The notes: generated from the letters alone by a model not told the origin. Shown: positions 1 to 6,113, numbered from the stretch's first letter. The stretch: 9,607 bases of DNA from Chitinophagaceae bacterium (GCA_009996555.1 JAACZX010000058.1:1-9607), one strand, 5' to 3'. Numbers and translations are program-made.

Positions 1-151
1 CGGGTACATAGCTGATCCGCCCTTCTTTGGTTACTTTAACGAATTTCGATTCCCATGCAGCAACTGGCAGATCTGAAAATGGAGCCTGGAATGAGAGGAA
101 TACTACAGCAGCAAAAAAGAAGATTCCTTTTTTCTTGAATAATATTGACAT
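1..151 (-). CDS. Secreted protein, N-terminal fragment (possibly DUF4955/pectate-lyase-like)
   Basis: The reading frame is open from an ATG at 151 down to the window edge, giving the first 50 residues. The N-terminus is a classical signal peptide: MSILFKKKG supplies the positive charge, then a hydrophobic stretch (IFFFAAVVFLSF) at about residues 10-21. The mature start reads WESKFVKVTKEGRISYVP. From memory, this opening resembles large Bacteroidota secreted proteins of the DUF4955/pectate-lyase-like type, which begin with a similar SKFV..(K/N)..G...Y.P block. That is recognition from a short stretch, not proof. It is divergent from a secreted glycoside hydrolase, which fits a polysaccharide-degradation neighbourhood. 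It is truncated by the window end, and no clear TAnnTTTG promoter is visible between the two starts. Confidence is for the gene; the family call is weaker, about 0.4. Confidence 0.75.
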   Translation of the reverse strand, partial: MSILFKKKGIFFFAAVVFLSFQAPFSDLPVAAWESKFVKVTKEGRISYVP

Positions 152-341
152 AGTTGATGTATAAATGAAAAATAAAATCTACTATAAGGTTCGCATTTTT
201 TTTAAACATATCAACGGCATTGCCAGAATAGCTGAATACTTAGCTAAGAGATGAATTGTTGCCTTATAGTCCCCGGATGACCTTCGTAATATTGAAAATG
301 TTGTTGTTCTTTTTTGTGAACTGATTTCTAAACAATCCTGT
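152..341. other. Divergent intergenic region between the two secreted-protein genes
   Basis: These 190 bases hold the 5' regions of both divergent genes. The region is AT-rich. Visible structure is limited to an inverted repeat TAGCT (229-233)/AGCTA (242-246) overlapping the 8-base palindrome TTAGCTAA (240-247), and a one-mismatch -7-like TAATATTG at 287-294 on the plus strand. No convincing -33 TTG sits at the usual spacing. A regulator site at 229-247 is possible but unproven. Confidence 0.4.
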
Positions 342-2381
342 ATGAAATTTTTTGTAATTCTTTTCCTGGCTGCCACTGTAGTTAAATCAAATGCTCAATC
401 GTACACATTAACAGAGCAGGATGACCGCTGGGCAATACTTGCTGACGGAAGCATTCAATGGATTGTTAACGGACGGCTCCCGCATCAAGACCATATTGAA
501 ATGGGAGGAGAAAAAGTAGCGATGTGGATGCAGTATGCTGTTGATAGTAACGCCATGCCTAAACTGTCACGTACGTTGGTTTTTCCTTCGTTTCGTTTGT
601 TGCCGCAGCGTACAATTGCACACATGATGTACAATGTGGAAGATGCAGACCTGCCAAGAATATATATTAACGACAGGTTGTTGAAAGCAGGCGTGCATAA
701 TGCAACGGTGATGAATGATATGCCCGAAAAAGTGAGAAGTGTTACACAGAATGGCATTATGCAGATCGATAGTGAAATTGGAAAGGATGGCTTGCAGCTA
801 AAGCGTTATTTCTTTCCTTCTGTTGATAAAGCAATGGCTTTTGAAAAGCTGGTATTCTTCAATAATGGGAAACTGCCGGTAAAGGTGGAAATGGAATATC
901 TGAAACGGGAAATCCGTCCGGCAGCTGAGCGAACCAGCAATGGTCCGCATCATTTTATTATCACTACCACTGGGGAAGGTTTAAAAACCATTCAGCCAGG
1001 TGACAGTGCTGTTTTTGCAATTACATTCCAGGCAACAAGGGCAACAGAGCCTGTGTACATTGCTGACATAAATAACGAGCAACTTGCAAGAAGAAAAAGG
1101 GTAAGCCAGATCAAAGAAAAATTAGTTTTAGAAACACCGGACAATCTGTTGAACACAATGTTTGCTTTTGCAAAAGTGCGCAGCGCTGAAAGTATCTATA
1201 ATACGAAAGGAGGTTACATGCATGGACCAGGAGGCCTTCGTTACTATGCAGCAATATGGGCAAATGATCAGGCAGAATATGTAAATCCTTTTTTTGCATT
1301 TCTGGGAGATGAGGTTGCCAATAAGTCTGCGATGAATTCATTCCGGATGTTTGCGAAATACATGAACCCTGAGTACAAACCTATTCCGAGTTCGATCATA
1401 GCCGAAGGTGCAGGTGTATGGCAAGGCGCAAAGGACAGAGGTGATATGGCTATGATTGCATATGGTGCCGGACGTTATGCGCTTGCTTATGGTAATGTTG
1501 ATTCAGCCAAGGTACTGTGGCCACTGGTAGAGTGGTGTCTTGAATATCTGAAACGTAAGCTTACAAGTGACGGTGTTGTGTATTCTGACAGTGATGAACT
1601 GGAAGGAAGGTTTCCCGCCGGGAAAGCAAACCTTAACACCAGTTCACTTTATTACGATGCATTGCTGTCTGCAGCATATCTCGGAAAAATGCTGGGCATC
1701 TCCGGTAAACAGCTAAAGCAGTATCAACAAGATGCTGCAAAACTAAGGGCCAATATTGAAAAATATTTTGGTGCAACAATAGATGGTTTTCAAACCTACC
1801 GTTATTATAAAGGAAACGATACGTTGCGTGCTTGGATAACCACACCTTTAACGGTAGATATATTTGATAGAAAAGAAGGTACGGTTGCTGCTTTATTTTC
1901 TCCACGGTTATGGACAGAAGACGGATTGGCTTCATTGGCGGGTAATAAAACATTTTGGGATCGGTCAACTTTATATGGATTAAGAGGTGCATTTGCAGCG
2001 GGTGAAACTGAAAAAGCTTTTGATTTTCTGAAATACTTTTCCCGCAGACGATTATTGGGTGAACATGTTCCTTATGCTGTGGAGGCTTACCCCGAAGGCA
2101 ATCAACGTCACTTGTCAGCAGAGAGCGGTTTGTACTGCCGCATATATACCGAAGGTATGTTTGGCATTCGACCAACAGGTTTTAATAGTTTCGTAGCTAC
2201 ACCACGGCTGCCGGATAATTGGGATAAAATGTCTTTGAAAAATGTTCATGCATTCGGCCATGTGTTTGATATGGAAATTAAGAGAGCTAGGAATCACAAG
2301 CTGGAAATCATCATTACAAAAAATAATCAGCGTAAAACATATTTGATCAATAATGGTAAGTCACAAATGATCGTCCTCTAA
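342..2381 (+). CDS. Secreted six-hairpin (alpha/alpha)6 glycoside hydrolase, family not assigned
   Basis: This 679-residue protein is probably a periplasmic or secreted glycosidase. Residues 1-19 form a signal peptide (hydrophobic FFVILFLAATVV, likely cleavage after SNA). Residues about 20-255 are strand-rich, as in the N-terminal beta-sandwich of GH65/GH78/GH94-like enzymes. Residues about 265-600 are helical with the patterned aromatic and acidic motifs of an (alpha/alpha)6 toroid: WANDQAEY (306-313), AEGAGVW (354-360), DRGDMAMIAYGAGRYALAYG (365-384) and YSDSDELEGRFPAGKANLNT (414-433). The end, EAYPEG (581-586), HLSAESGLY (590-598) and GIRPTGFNSFVATPRLPDNW (608-627), is the usual closing sheet of six-hairpin glycosidases. 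Candidate acids are D309, E312, E355, E581, E585 and E594; I cannot choose between them. The substrate is unknown. The start is fixed by the signal peptide; no Shine-Dalgarno sequence is seen. A weak -7-like TAATATTG lies at 287-294. No terminator is visible downstream. Confidence 0.85.
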   Translation: MKFFVILFLAATVVKSNAQSYTLTEQDDRWAILADGSIQWIVNGRLPHQDHIEMGGEKVAMWMQYAVDSNAMPKLSRTLVFPSFRLLPQRTIAHMMYNVEDADLPRIYINDRLLKAGVHNATVMNDMPEKVRSVTQNGIMQIDSEIGKDGLQLKRYFFPSVDKAMAFEKLVFFNNGKLPVKVEMEYLKREIRPAAERTSNGPHHFIITTTGEGLKTIQPGDSAVFAITFQATRATEPVYIADINNEQLARRKRVSQIKEKLVLETPDNLLNTMFAFAKVRSAESIYNTKGGYMHGPGGLRYYAAIWANDQAEYVNPFFAFLGDEVANKSAMNSFRMFAKYMNPEYKPIPSSIIAEGAGVWQGAKDRGDMAMIAYGAGRYALAYGNVDSAKVLWPLVEWCLEYLKRKLTSDGVVYSDSDELEGRFPAGKANLNTSSLYYDALLSAAYLGKMLGISGKQLKQYQQDAAKLRANIEKYFGATIDGFQTYRYYKGNDTLRAWITTPLTVDIFDRKEGTVAALFSPRLWTEDGLASLAGNKTFWDRSTLYGLRGAFAAGETEKAFDFLKYFSRRRLLGEHVPYAVEAYPEGNQRHLSAESGLYCRIYTEGMFGIRPTGFNSFVATPRLPDNWDKMSLKNVHAFGHVFDMEIKRARNHKLEIIITKNNQRKTYLINNGKSQMIVL

Positions 2382-2452
2382 GTGGCAGATCTGATGTAGC
2401 ATTTTGTTCGCCGCCATTCCTTTACTGGCAAACGTTTCATCAGAAAATAAAA

Positions 2453-2478
2453 ATGGCGATTCTTTAAAGAATCGCCAT
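2453..2478 (-). terminator. Intrinsic terminator of tRNA-Leu
   Basis: A perfect 26-base palindrome with stem GGCGATTC/GAATCGCC and central TTTAAA. Read on the minus strand it lies 13 bases beyond the tRNA 3' end and is followed at once by TTTTTATTTT, the classical hairpin plus U-tract. On the plus strand no T-run follows, so it should terminate the tRNA transcript and not the convergent hydrolase gene. Confidence 0.88.
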
Positions 2479-2491
2479 ACATCTACTCTTG

Positions 2492-2575
2492 TGCCCAGAA
2501 CTGGATTCGAACCAGCACATCCTTGCGGACGCTGCGACCTGAACACAGTGCGTCTACCAATTTCGCCATCTGGGC
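2492..2575 (-). tRNA. tRNA-Leu(CAG)
   Basis: An 84-base class II tRNA for leucine codon CUG. The acceptor stem GCCCAGA/TCTGGGC pairs over all 7 positions. The D-arm is GCGAAATTGGTAGACGC. The anticodon stem CTGTG/CGCAG holds the loop TTCAGGT with anticodon CAG and G37. The long variable arm forms CGTCC-GCAA-GGATG, diagnostic of Leu/Ser type tRNAs. The T-arm is GCTGG-TTCGAAT-CCAGT. The discriminator base is A, as expected for leucine. The 3' CCA is not encoded (the genome continues CAA), so CCA must be added after transcription; the CCA-adding enzyme is encoded at 6128-7549. G37 means MiaA, encoded at 8299-9213, should not modify this tRNA. It has its own promoter-like element upstream and a strong terminator downstream, so it is probably a single-gene unit. 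Confidence 0.97.
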
Positions 2576-2581
2576 AGTTTC

Positions 2582-2598
2582 TCCCGACGGTATCGGGA
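2582..2598. repeat. Short palindrome TCCCGA-N5-TCGGGA in the tRNA leader
   Basis: A 6-bp perfect stem with loop CGGTA, 6 bases before the mature tRNA 5' end on the minus strand. It could be a structured 5' leader of the tRNA precursor, or one copy of the TCCCGA/TCGGGA type palindromes that, as I recall, are scattered between genes in many Bacteroidota genomes. Only this one copy was found in the window. Confidence 0.45.
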
Positions 2599-2608
2599 TT
2601 CAGGGCTG

Positions 2609-2616
2609 CAAATGTA
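2609..2616 (-). promoter_or_regulatory. -7 box of tRNA-Leu promoter
   Basis: Read on the minus strand this is TACATTTG, an exact match to the Bacteroidota -7 consensus TAnnTTTG. Transcription would start near 2604, giving a leader of about 28 bases that contains the 2582-2598 hairpin. The -33 position shows only a T-rich stretch, no clear TTG. Confidence 0.5.
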
Positions 2617-2651
2617 AAGTGGAAACAGGAAAGTAAAAAATTAAAAATCTG

Positions 2652-3566
2652 TTAGTTGACCGATCGTTTTTTTAACCCAAGGATAAGTATACCCGCAATC
2701 ACAAGAGCCGTTCCAAGTAATTGCGACCAGTGAATGGTTTCTCCTAAAAACCACCACGCCTGCAGAATTGTTGACACAGGACCAATGCTTGAAATAATGG
2801 CTACATTATTACTGCCAATACGTTTCGTGCCACCCGCAATGAAATAAGATGGGAGAACAGTGGCAATAATACCCAGCAACAACCCATATTCCCAATGTTG
2901 TTTTGCTACAGCAATAATGCCTGATGGTTCATGCTTCAGTAAAAAGTGAATGAAAATACCTGCTGTTGCAGCAAGCATGGCATACGATGTAAATTTTGTT
3001 GCACCGGTTAACGGAATCAACCGGCCACTGCCAACAATGTAAAGAGCATAAGTAATTGAACAAAGAAATACAAGCAAACCTCCCCAAAAAAATCCAGGTT
3101 CTAAATGATACAGGTTAAACTCGCCTGCATAAGCCAACCCTATTCCGCTGTAAGTGAGCAACAGTGCGATGCGCTGGTTTTTATGAATCTGTTGACGAAA
3201 CACTACTGCATTAATAAGTACCACAAAGCTGGGATAAAGAAAAAGGATCAACCGTTCAAGCCCTGCTGAGATATAACGCAACCCTTCAAAATCCAGATAA
3301 CTGCTCACATAATAGCCAAGCAAACCAACAGCAATCAATTGTAACCACTGCGTTTGCGTTAACGATGTCTTGTTCTGACGGATATAGAACAACACAGCAA
3401 TATAAAACGGTAATGCAAACAGCATTCGTAATGTAAGAAGCGAGAGTGCATCTATTTCAATATTGGCGAATGCTTTTTTTACAATAATGGCCTTGGTTGA
3501 AAACAATACAGAGCCAATGAATGTAAGTACAAAACCAATGAAGGTAACAGAGTATTTCTTAGGCAT
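2652..3566 (-). CDS. EamA/DMT-superfamily transporter
   Basis: A 304-residue inner-membrane protein of the drug/metabolite transporter superfamily, with two tandem EamA domains and about ten membrane helices. Typical family landmarks are visible: an N-terminal half with FSTKAIIVKKAF (22-33) and LTLRMLFALPF (44-54), the ISAGLERLILFLYPSFVVLI segment (99-118), and in the second half SIGPVSTILQAWWFLGE (260-276) followed by a last helix and a basic tail LKKRSVN. The substrate cannot be predicted; these proteins export or import amino acids, nucleosides and other small metabolites. I chose the start at 3566 (MPKKYSV). A longer in-frame start at 3617 would add 17 residues, but that stretch is the terminator hairpin of dapD. 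The gene lies downstream of dapD on the same strand, with the terminator between them, so it is only weakly coupled to dapD. Confidence 0.92.
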   Translation of the reverse strand: MPKKYSVTFIGFVLTFIGSVLFSTKAIIVKKAFANIEIDALSLLTLRMLFALPFYIAVLFYIRQNKTSLTQTQWLQLIAVGLLGYYVSSYLDFEGLRYISAGLERLILFLYPSFVVLINAVVFRQQIHKNQRIALLLTYSGIGLAYAGEFNLYHLEPGFFWGGLLVFLCSITYALYIVGSGRLIPLTGATKFTSYAMLAATAGIFIHFLLKHEPSGIIAVAKQHWEYGLLLGIIATVLPSYFIAGGTKRIGSNNVAIISSIGPVSTILQAWWFLGETIHWSQLLGTALVIAGILILGLKKRSVN

Positions 3567-3571
3567 AAATT

Positions 3572-3614
3572 GAAATAAAAAAGTCCTGCTGAACTCATAG
3601 CACAACAGGACTTT
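3572..3614 (-). terminator. Intrinsic terminator of dapD
   Basis: On the minus strand a 9-bp perfect stem, AAAGTCCTG (3614-3606) with CAGGACTTT (3588-3580), encloses a 17-base loop and runs into six T residues and then ATTTC. It begins 27 bases after the dapD stop. Its T-tract ends only about 10 bases before the EamA start at 3566, leaving little room for an independent promoter. Confidence 0.8.
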
Positions 3615-3641
3615 CAAATAAATGATGACTAACGGCCTGTC

Positions 3642-4448
3642 TTAAACGCTCACATTAAAATCACGCAGCGCATCGTTCAGGCTTGTCTTCAGGTCGGTGC
3701 TTGGTTTACGCTGACCAATGATCAATGCACAACCAACACCAAACTCACCAGCTGGGAATTTCTTATTGTATGTTCCGGGAATCACCACACTACGTGCAGG
3801 AACACGGCCTTTCATTTCAATTGGCTCTGCACCGCTAACATCAATGATCTTGGTCGATTGTGTTAACACCACATTCGCTCCAAGTACAGCTTCTTTTTCA
3901 ACGATCACACCTTCAACAACAATACAACGGCTGCCAACAAACACACCATCTTCAATAATTACAGGGCTTGCCTGCAATGGTTCAAGCACACCGCCAATAC
4001 CCACACCACCACTCAGGTGAACGCCTTTACCAATTTGTGCACAGCTGCCAACAGTTGCCCATGTATCAACCATAGTGCCTTCATCAACATACGCACCAAT
4101 GTTTACATAGCTTGGCATCAGCACCACGTTCTTTGCAAGGTATGCACCATAGCGTGCTACTGCATGCGGCACGGCACGCACACCAAGCTCTTTATAATTT
4201 TTCTTCAATAACATTTTATCATAAAACTCAAAAGGAGCTACATCCCATGTCTGCATTTGCTGAATACCAAAATACATCAGGATGGCTTGCTTTACCCACT
4301 CATTCACTTCCCAGCCATTGGCAGTTGGTGCAGCCGTACGCAAACGGCCTTTATCCACTTCTTCAATTACTGCACGAACGGCATCACTGTACTTATCATC
4401 TTTCAACAGTTCACGGTTACCCCATGCTTCAAGGATCAAATCTTTCAT
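3642..4448 (-). CDS. dapD: 2,3,4,5-tetrahydropyridine-2,6-dicarboxylate N-succinyltransferase
   Basis: DapD transfers the succinyl group of succinyl-CoA to tetrahydrodipicolinate, a cytoplasmic step of the succinylase route to meso-diaminopimelate and lysine. The protein has 268 residues, a normal length. The N-terminal helical domain is residues 1-100. The left-handed beta-helix of hexapeptide repeats is residues about 103-200 (for example VLMPSYVNIGAYVDEGTMVD, 109-128; WATVGSCAQIGKGVHLSGGV, 130-149). The conserved GGVLEPLQASPVIIEDGVFV (152-171) and the C-terminal VPARSVVIPGTYNKKF (216-231) are family signatures. The only dap gene in view is this one, so it is not in a lysine operon here. 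Upstream lie a degenerate -7 box (4467-4474), a 7-base repeat array (4474-4501) and a possible 35-codon leader ORF (4519-4626), all reading towards dapD. A strong terminator follows. Confidence 0.97.
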   Translation of the reverse strand: MKDLILEAWGNRELLKDDKYSDAVRAVIEEVDKGRLRTAAPTANGWEVNEWVKQAILMYFGIQQMQTWDVAPFEFYDKMLLKKNYKELGVRAVPHAVARYGAYLAKNVVLMPSYVNIGAYVDEGTMVDTWATVGSCAQIGKGVHLSGGVGIGGVLEPLQASPVIIEDGVFVGSRCIVVEGVIVEKEAVLGANVVLTQSTKIIDVSGAEPIEMKGRVPARSVVIPGTYNKKFPAGEFGVGCALIIGQRKPSTDLKTSLNDALRDFNVSV

Positions 4449-4466
4449 CTTATTTCAATTTTGCTG

Positions 4467-4474
4467 CGAAAATA
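4467..4474 (-). promoter_or_regulatory. dapD: Candidate -7 box of dapD
   Basis: On the minus strand this reads TATTTTCG, one mismatch from TAnnTTTG, and is followed by CAGC. The dapD start codon is 18 bases further on. It directly abuts the 7-base repeat array, which occupies the place of a -33 element; the nearest TTG is 23 bases upstream. Confidence 0.4.
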
Positions 4475-4501
4475 GTCAATAGTGAATTGTGAATGGTCAA
4501 T
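4474..4501 (-). repeat. 7-base tandem array upstream of dapD (4 units)
   Basis: Four consecutive 7-base units in exact register. On the minus strand, towards dapD, they are ATTGACC, ATTCACA, ATTCACT and ATTGACT. The consensus is ATT(C/G)AC followed by a variable base. The same units recur upstream of the glycosyltransferase and miaA genes in the coding-strand orientation of each. Confidence 0.8.
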
Positions 4502-4518
4502 GGGAGTACTTAAAATTA

Positions 4519-4626
4519 TCAGGTATTTATTTGTGATACCAGCTGTTGTATAAGCAAGGCATCGCCTGTTGCCACGCAAGCTCTTGTACGTTCAGTTTTC
4601 ATGGCAGCATACATACAGTCGTTCAT
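4519..4626 (-). CDS. Possible 35-residue ORF in the dapD upstream region
   Basis: An ATG-started frame of 35 codons ending in TGA. The predicted peptide begins MNDCMYAAMK and its second half (DALLIQQLVSQI) could form an amphipathic helix. A promoter-like pair lies upstream on the same strand: TTG at 4701-4699, a 20-base spacer, then TACATTCG at 4678-4671 (one mismatch to TAnnTTTG). No terminator is seen between it and dapD, whose start is 70 bases beyond the stop, so the ORF could be in the leader of a longer dapD transcript. It is not lysine-rich, so a classical lysine attenuation peptide is not supported. No Shine-Dalgarno sequence and no family are recognised. It could equally be a gene relic, part of a non-coding RNA, a dispersed intergenic repeat, or chance. 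Confidence 0.25.
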   Translation of the reverse strand: MNDCMYAAMKTERTRACVATGDALLIQQLVSQINT

Positions 4627-4670
4627 TAAACTTGCTTATTGCTGGCTTCAACCCACCCCAATTAACTTTT

Positions 4671-4701
4671 CGAATGTATAACAGCTTGCCACTCCTCCCA
4701 A
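4671..4701 (-). promoter_or_regulatory. Promoter-like element, minus strand, towards dapD
   Basis: On the minus strand TTG (4701-4699), exactly 20 bases of spacer, and TACATTCG (4678-4671). This matches the Bacteroidota -33 TTG / -7 TAnnTTTG arrangement with one mismatch in the -7 box. Transcription would begin near 4666 and cross the 35-codon ORF before dapD. Confidence 0.4.
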
Positions 4702-4752
4702 GAGAGAATAAACATCTTGCCACCATAAAACAGTTTACTTGTTCGGGCACCA

Positions 4753-4794
4753 ATTCACCATTCACCATTGACCATTCACTACTCACCACTTACC
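4753..4794 (+). repeat. 7-base tandem array upstream of the glycosyltransferase gene (6 units)
   Basis: Six consecutive 7-base units in perfect register: ATTCACC, ATTCACC, ATTGACC, ATTCACT, ACTCACC, ACTTACC. The last two units drift in sequence but not in length. The array ends 3 bases before the -7 box TATATTTG and 15 bases before the start codon. Confidence 0.85.
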
Positions 4795-4797
4795 GCT

Positions 4798-4805
4798 TAT
4801 ATTTG
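4798..4805 (+). promoter_or_regulatory. -7 box of the glycosyltransferase gene
   Basis: TATATTTG matches TAnnTTTG exactly. Only CCCC separates it from the ATG at 4810, so a normal start about 5 bases after the box would fall on or next to the A of the start codon, giving a leaderless mRNA. There is no TTG at the usual -33 spacing; the 7-base array is there instead. Confidence 0.55.
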
Positions 4806-4809
4806 CCCC

Positions 4810-5961
4810 ATGAACATTGGTTACGATGCAAAGCGGGCTTACCACAACCAGACGGGATTGGGGCATTACAGCCGCACACTTGTCCACTCGCTGGCAACTT
4901 ATTTTCCGCAGCATGAATATTTCCTGTTCAATCCAAAAGCATCTTCATCATTTCAATTCAACGAACCGAATGTGCATGAAATATTACCCCATTCTTTCCT
5001 TTCAAAGAAGCTATCTGCTTTATGGCGTGGCAACTGGGTAAAAAAAGATCTCCAACAACACAAGATCGATCTCTATCACGGGCTTAGTCATGAAATACCG
5101 GTGAACATTCAACAAACAGGCATAAAATCCATTGTCACCATTCACGATCTCATCTTTGAACGTTATCCTCAACAATTCAAATTCATTGACCGGAAGATCT
5201 ACGCTAAAAAATTCCGTTATGCCTGCGCACATGCCGATAAAGTAATTGCGATCAGTCAGCAAACAAAACAAGACATCATTGATCTGTACAAAACCGATCC
5301 TGCAAAAATTGAAGTGTGTTACCAGAGCTGCAATCCTGCATTTGGTGAACGGGTAACAGAAGAAGCGAAACAGGTAGTAAGAAAACGTTACAACCTGCCT
5401 GCTGAATATTTTCTTTATGTAGGCTCTGTTATTGAGCGAAAGAACCTGTTGAATATTTGTGTTGCCATGAACCAGCTTCGTCATCAACTCAGCATTCCGC
5501 TTGTTGTAATTGGCAACGGAGGTGAATACAAACAGAAAGTAAAAGAATATGTTCATCAACATAAACTTGAAGACCGGATCATTTTTTTATCAGACAATCC
5601 AATCGCAAAACATTCGGCAAGCTTTCAATCGGCACAGGACTTTCCAGCTATTTATCAACAGGCCATTGCCATGATCTATCCATCGGTGTTTGAAGGCTTC
5701 GGCATTCCTGTACTGGAAGCACTGTGGAGCCGCATACCGGTTATTACATCCAATGTTTCCTGCCTGCCGGAAGCAGGAGGAGAAGGTGCTTTTTATGTTG
5801 ACCCAACAAAGCCGGAAGAAATTGCAAAGCAGATGCTGCATATACTCAACGATACTTCATTTACTGCACAACAGGTTGAAAAAGGCAGGCAACATGCACA
5901 GCGTTTCAGTAATTACAATACTGCAGCCAGGGTTATGCAAGTGTATGAGCAAATTGTCTGA
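4810..5961 (+). CDS. GT4-like (GT-B fold) glycosyltransferase
   Basis: This 383-residue cytoplasmic or membrane-associated enzyme should transfer a sugar from a nucleotide-sugar donor, in the style of mannosyl- or glucosyltransferases of O-antigen and exopolysaccharide synthesis. The N-terminal acceptor domain begins MNIGYDAKRA with the glycine-rich loop QTGLGHYSR (14-22). It contains the IHDLIFERYP motif (111-120) common in WbaZ/MtfB-like mannosyltransferases. The C-terminal donor domain starts near FLYVGSVIERKNL (201-213) and contains the retaining-GT E-x7-E motif EGFGIPVLE (E295, E303) and the SCLPEAGGEGAFYVDP segment (317-332). A longer in-frame start at 4768 was rejected because its extra 14 codons are the 7-base repeat array and the promoter box. 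Donor and acceptor are unknown. No other cell-surface polysaccharide gene is adjacent, so it looks like a stand-alone gene. Confidence 0.92.
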   Translation: MNIGYDAKRAYHNQTGLGHYSRTLVHSLATYFPQHEYFLFNPKASSSFQFNEPNVHEILPHSFLSKKLSALWRGNWVKKDLQQHKIDLYHGLSHEIPVNIQQTGIKSIVTIHDLIFERYPQQFKFIDRKIYAKKFRYACAHADKVIAISQQTKQDIIDLYKTDPAKIEVCYQSCNPAFGERVTEEAKQVVRKRYNLPAEYFLYVGSVIERKNLLNICVAMNQLRHQLSIPLVVIGNGGEYKQKVKEYVHQHKLEDRIIFLSDNPIAKHSASFQSAQDFPAIYQQAIAMIYPSVFEGFGIPVLEALWSRIPVITSNVSCLPEAGGEGAFYVDPTKPEEIAKQMLHILNDTSFTAQQVEKGRQHAQRFSNYNTAARVMQVYEQIV

Positions 5962-5964
5962 ACC

Positions 5965-6000
5965 ATGATTTGGGGAGATTATTAGATTAAGGAGATAAAT
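5965..6000 (+). repeat. GATT tract with a period of about 9 bases
   Basis: Just after the glycosyltransferase stop, GATT or GATA recurs at 5967, 5977, 5985 and 5994, spacings 10, 8 and 9, in a G/A/T-only sequence starting CATGATTTGG. I recall similar GATT-periodic stretches in intergenic DNA of other Bacteroidota. No function is known to me. Confidence 0.4.
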
Positions 6001-6008
6001 ATTCAAGT

Positions 6009-6036
6009 TGTTCATCCCCTCTTGGGGGCAGCAACA
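6009..6036 (+). other. Imperfect hairpin after the glycosyltransferase gene
   Basis: An outer stem GTTG/CAAC (6009-6012 and 6033-6036) encloses an inner stem CCCC/GGGG with loop TCTT. No T-tract follows, so this is a weak terminator candidate at best. It is the only structure seen that could end the glycosyltransferase transcript. Confidence 0.3.
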
Positions 6037-6071
6037 TGTTACATATACTTCAAACAAACAGGTTGGGTTTT

Positions 6072-6113
6072 CGTACTTCTTACTTCGTACCTCGTACTTC
6101 TTTCAGCTTTCGT
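6072..6113 (+). repeat. 7-base tandem array upstream of cca (ACTTCGT variant)
   Basis: Units in exact 7-base register: CGTACTT, CTTACTT, CGTACCT, CGTACTT, then the decayed CTTTCAG and CTTTCGT. Rotated, these read ACTTCTT, ACTTCGT, ACCTCGT, close to the ACTCACC and ACTTACC units at the end of the 4753-4794 array. The array runs directly into the -7 box TATTTTTG. Confidence 0.75.

Larger units (their letters stand above)
4449..4809. other. 361-base intergenic region between dapD and the glycosyltransferase gene
   Basis: This divergent region carries two 7-base repeat arrays pointing outwards (4474-4501 towards dapD, 4753-4794 towards the glycosyltransferase), a possible 35-codon ORF (4519-4626) with a promoter-like signal (4671-4701), and the glycosyltransferase -7 box (4798-4805). 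Between 4702 and 4752 I see nothing recognisable. Longer frames on either strand here run through the repeat arrays and do not look like genes. Confidence 0.7.

Noticed and set aside
1633..2175. 180-codon minus-strand ORF inside the glycoside hydrolase
   Set aside because: It is a shadow frame of a well-supported gene; no recognisable domain and low-complexity cysteine and histidine content.
65..2394. 12-base repeat TGGCAGATCTGA at 65-76 and 2383-2394
   Set aside because: One copy is within coding sequence, and about one to three such 12-base matches are expected by chance in 9.6 kb; no extended similarity around it.
2404..2655. 83-codon plus-strand ORF
   Set aside because: It lies over the tRNA-Leu gene and its terminator on the opposite strand.
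4592..4789. 65-codon minus-strand ORF in the dapD-glycosyltransferase gap
   Set aside because: Its first part is the antisense translation of the 7-base array, and it has no promoter or family match.
4474..4794. CRISPR-like array
   Set aside because: The units are 7 bases and directly adjacent with no spacers; there are no cas genes.
4768..4809. Longer N-terminus for the glycosyltransferase starting at 4768
   Set aside because: The extra 14 codons are translation of the 7-base repeat array and the TATATTTG box; the family's N-terminus begins at MNIGYDAKRA.
4569..4916. 115-codon plus-strand ORF before and into the glycosyltransferase gene
   Set aside because: It runs through the repeat array and overlaps the glycosyltransferase start in another frame; its composition is unlike protein.
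5020..5562. 180-codon minus-strand ORF inside the glycosyltransferase
   Set aside because: Shadow frame opposite conserved GT-B coding sequence, including family motifs.
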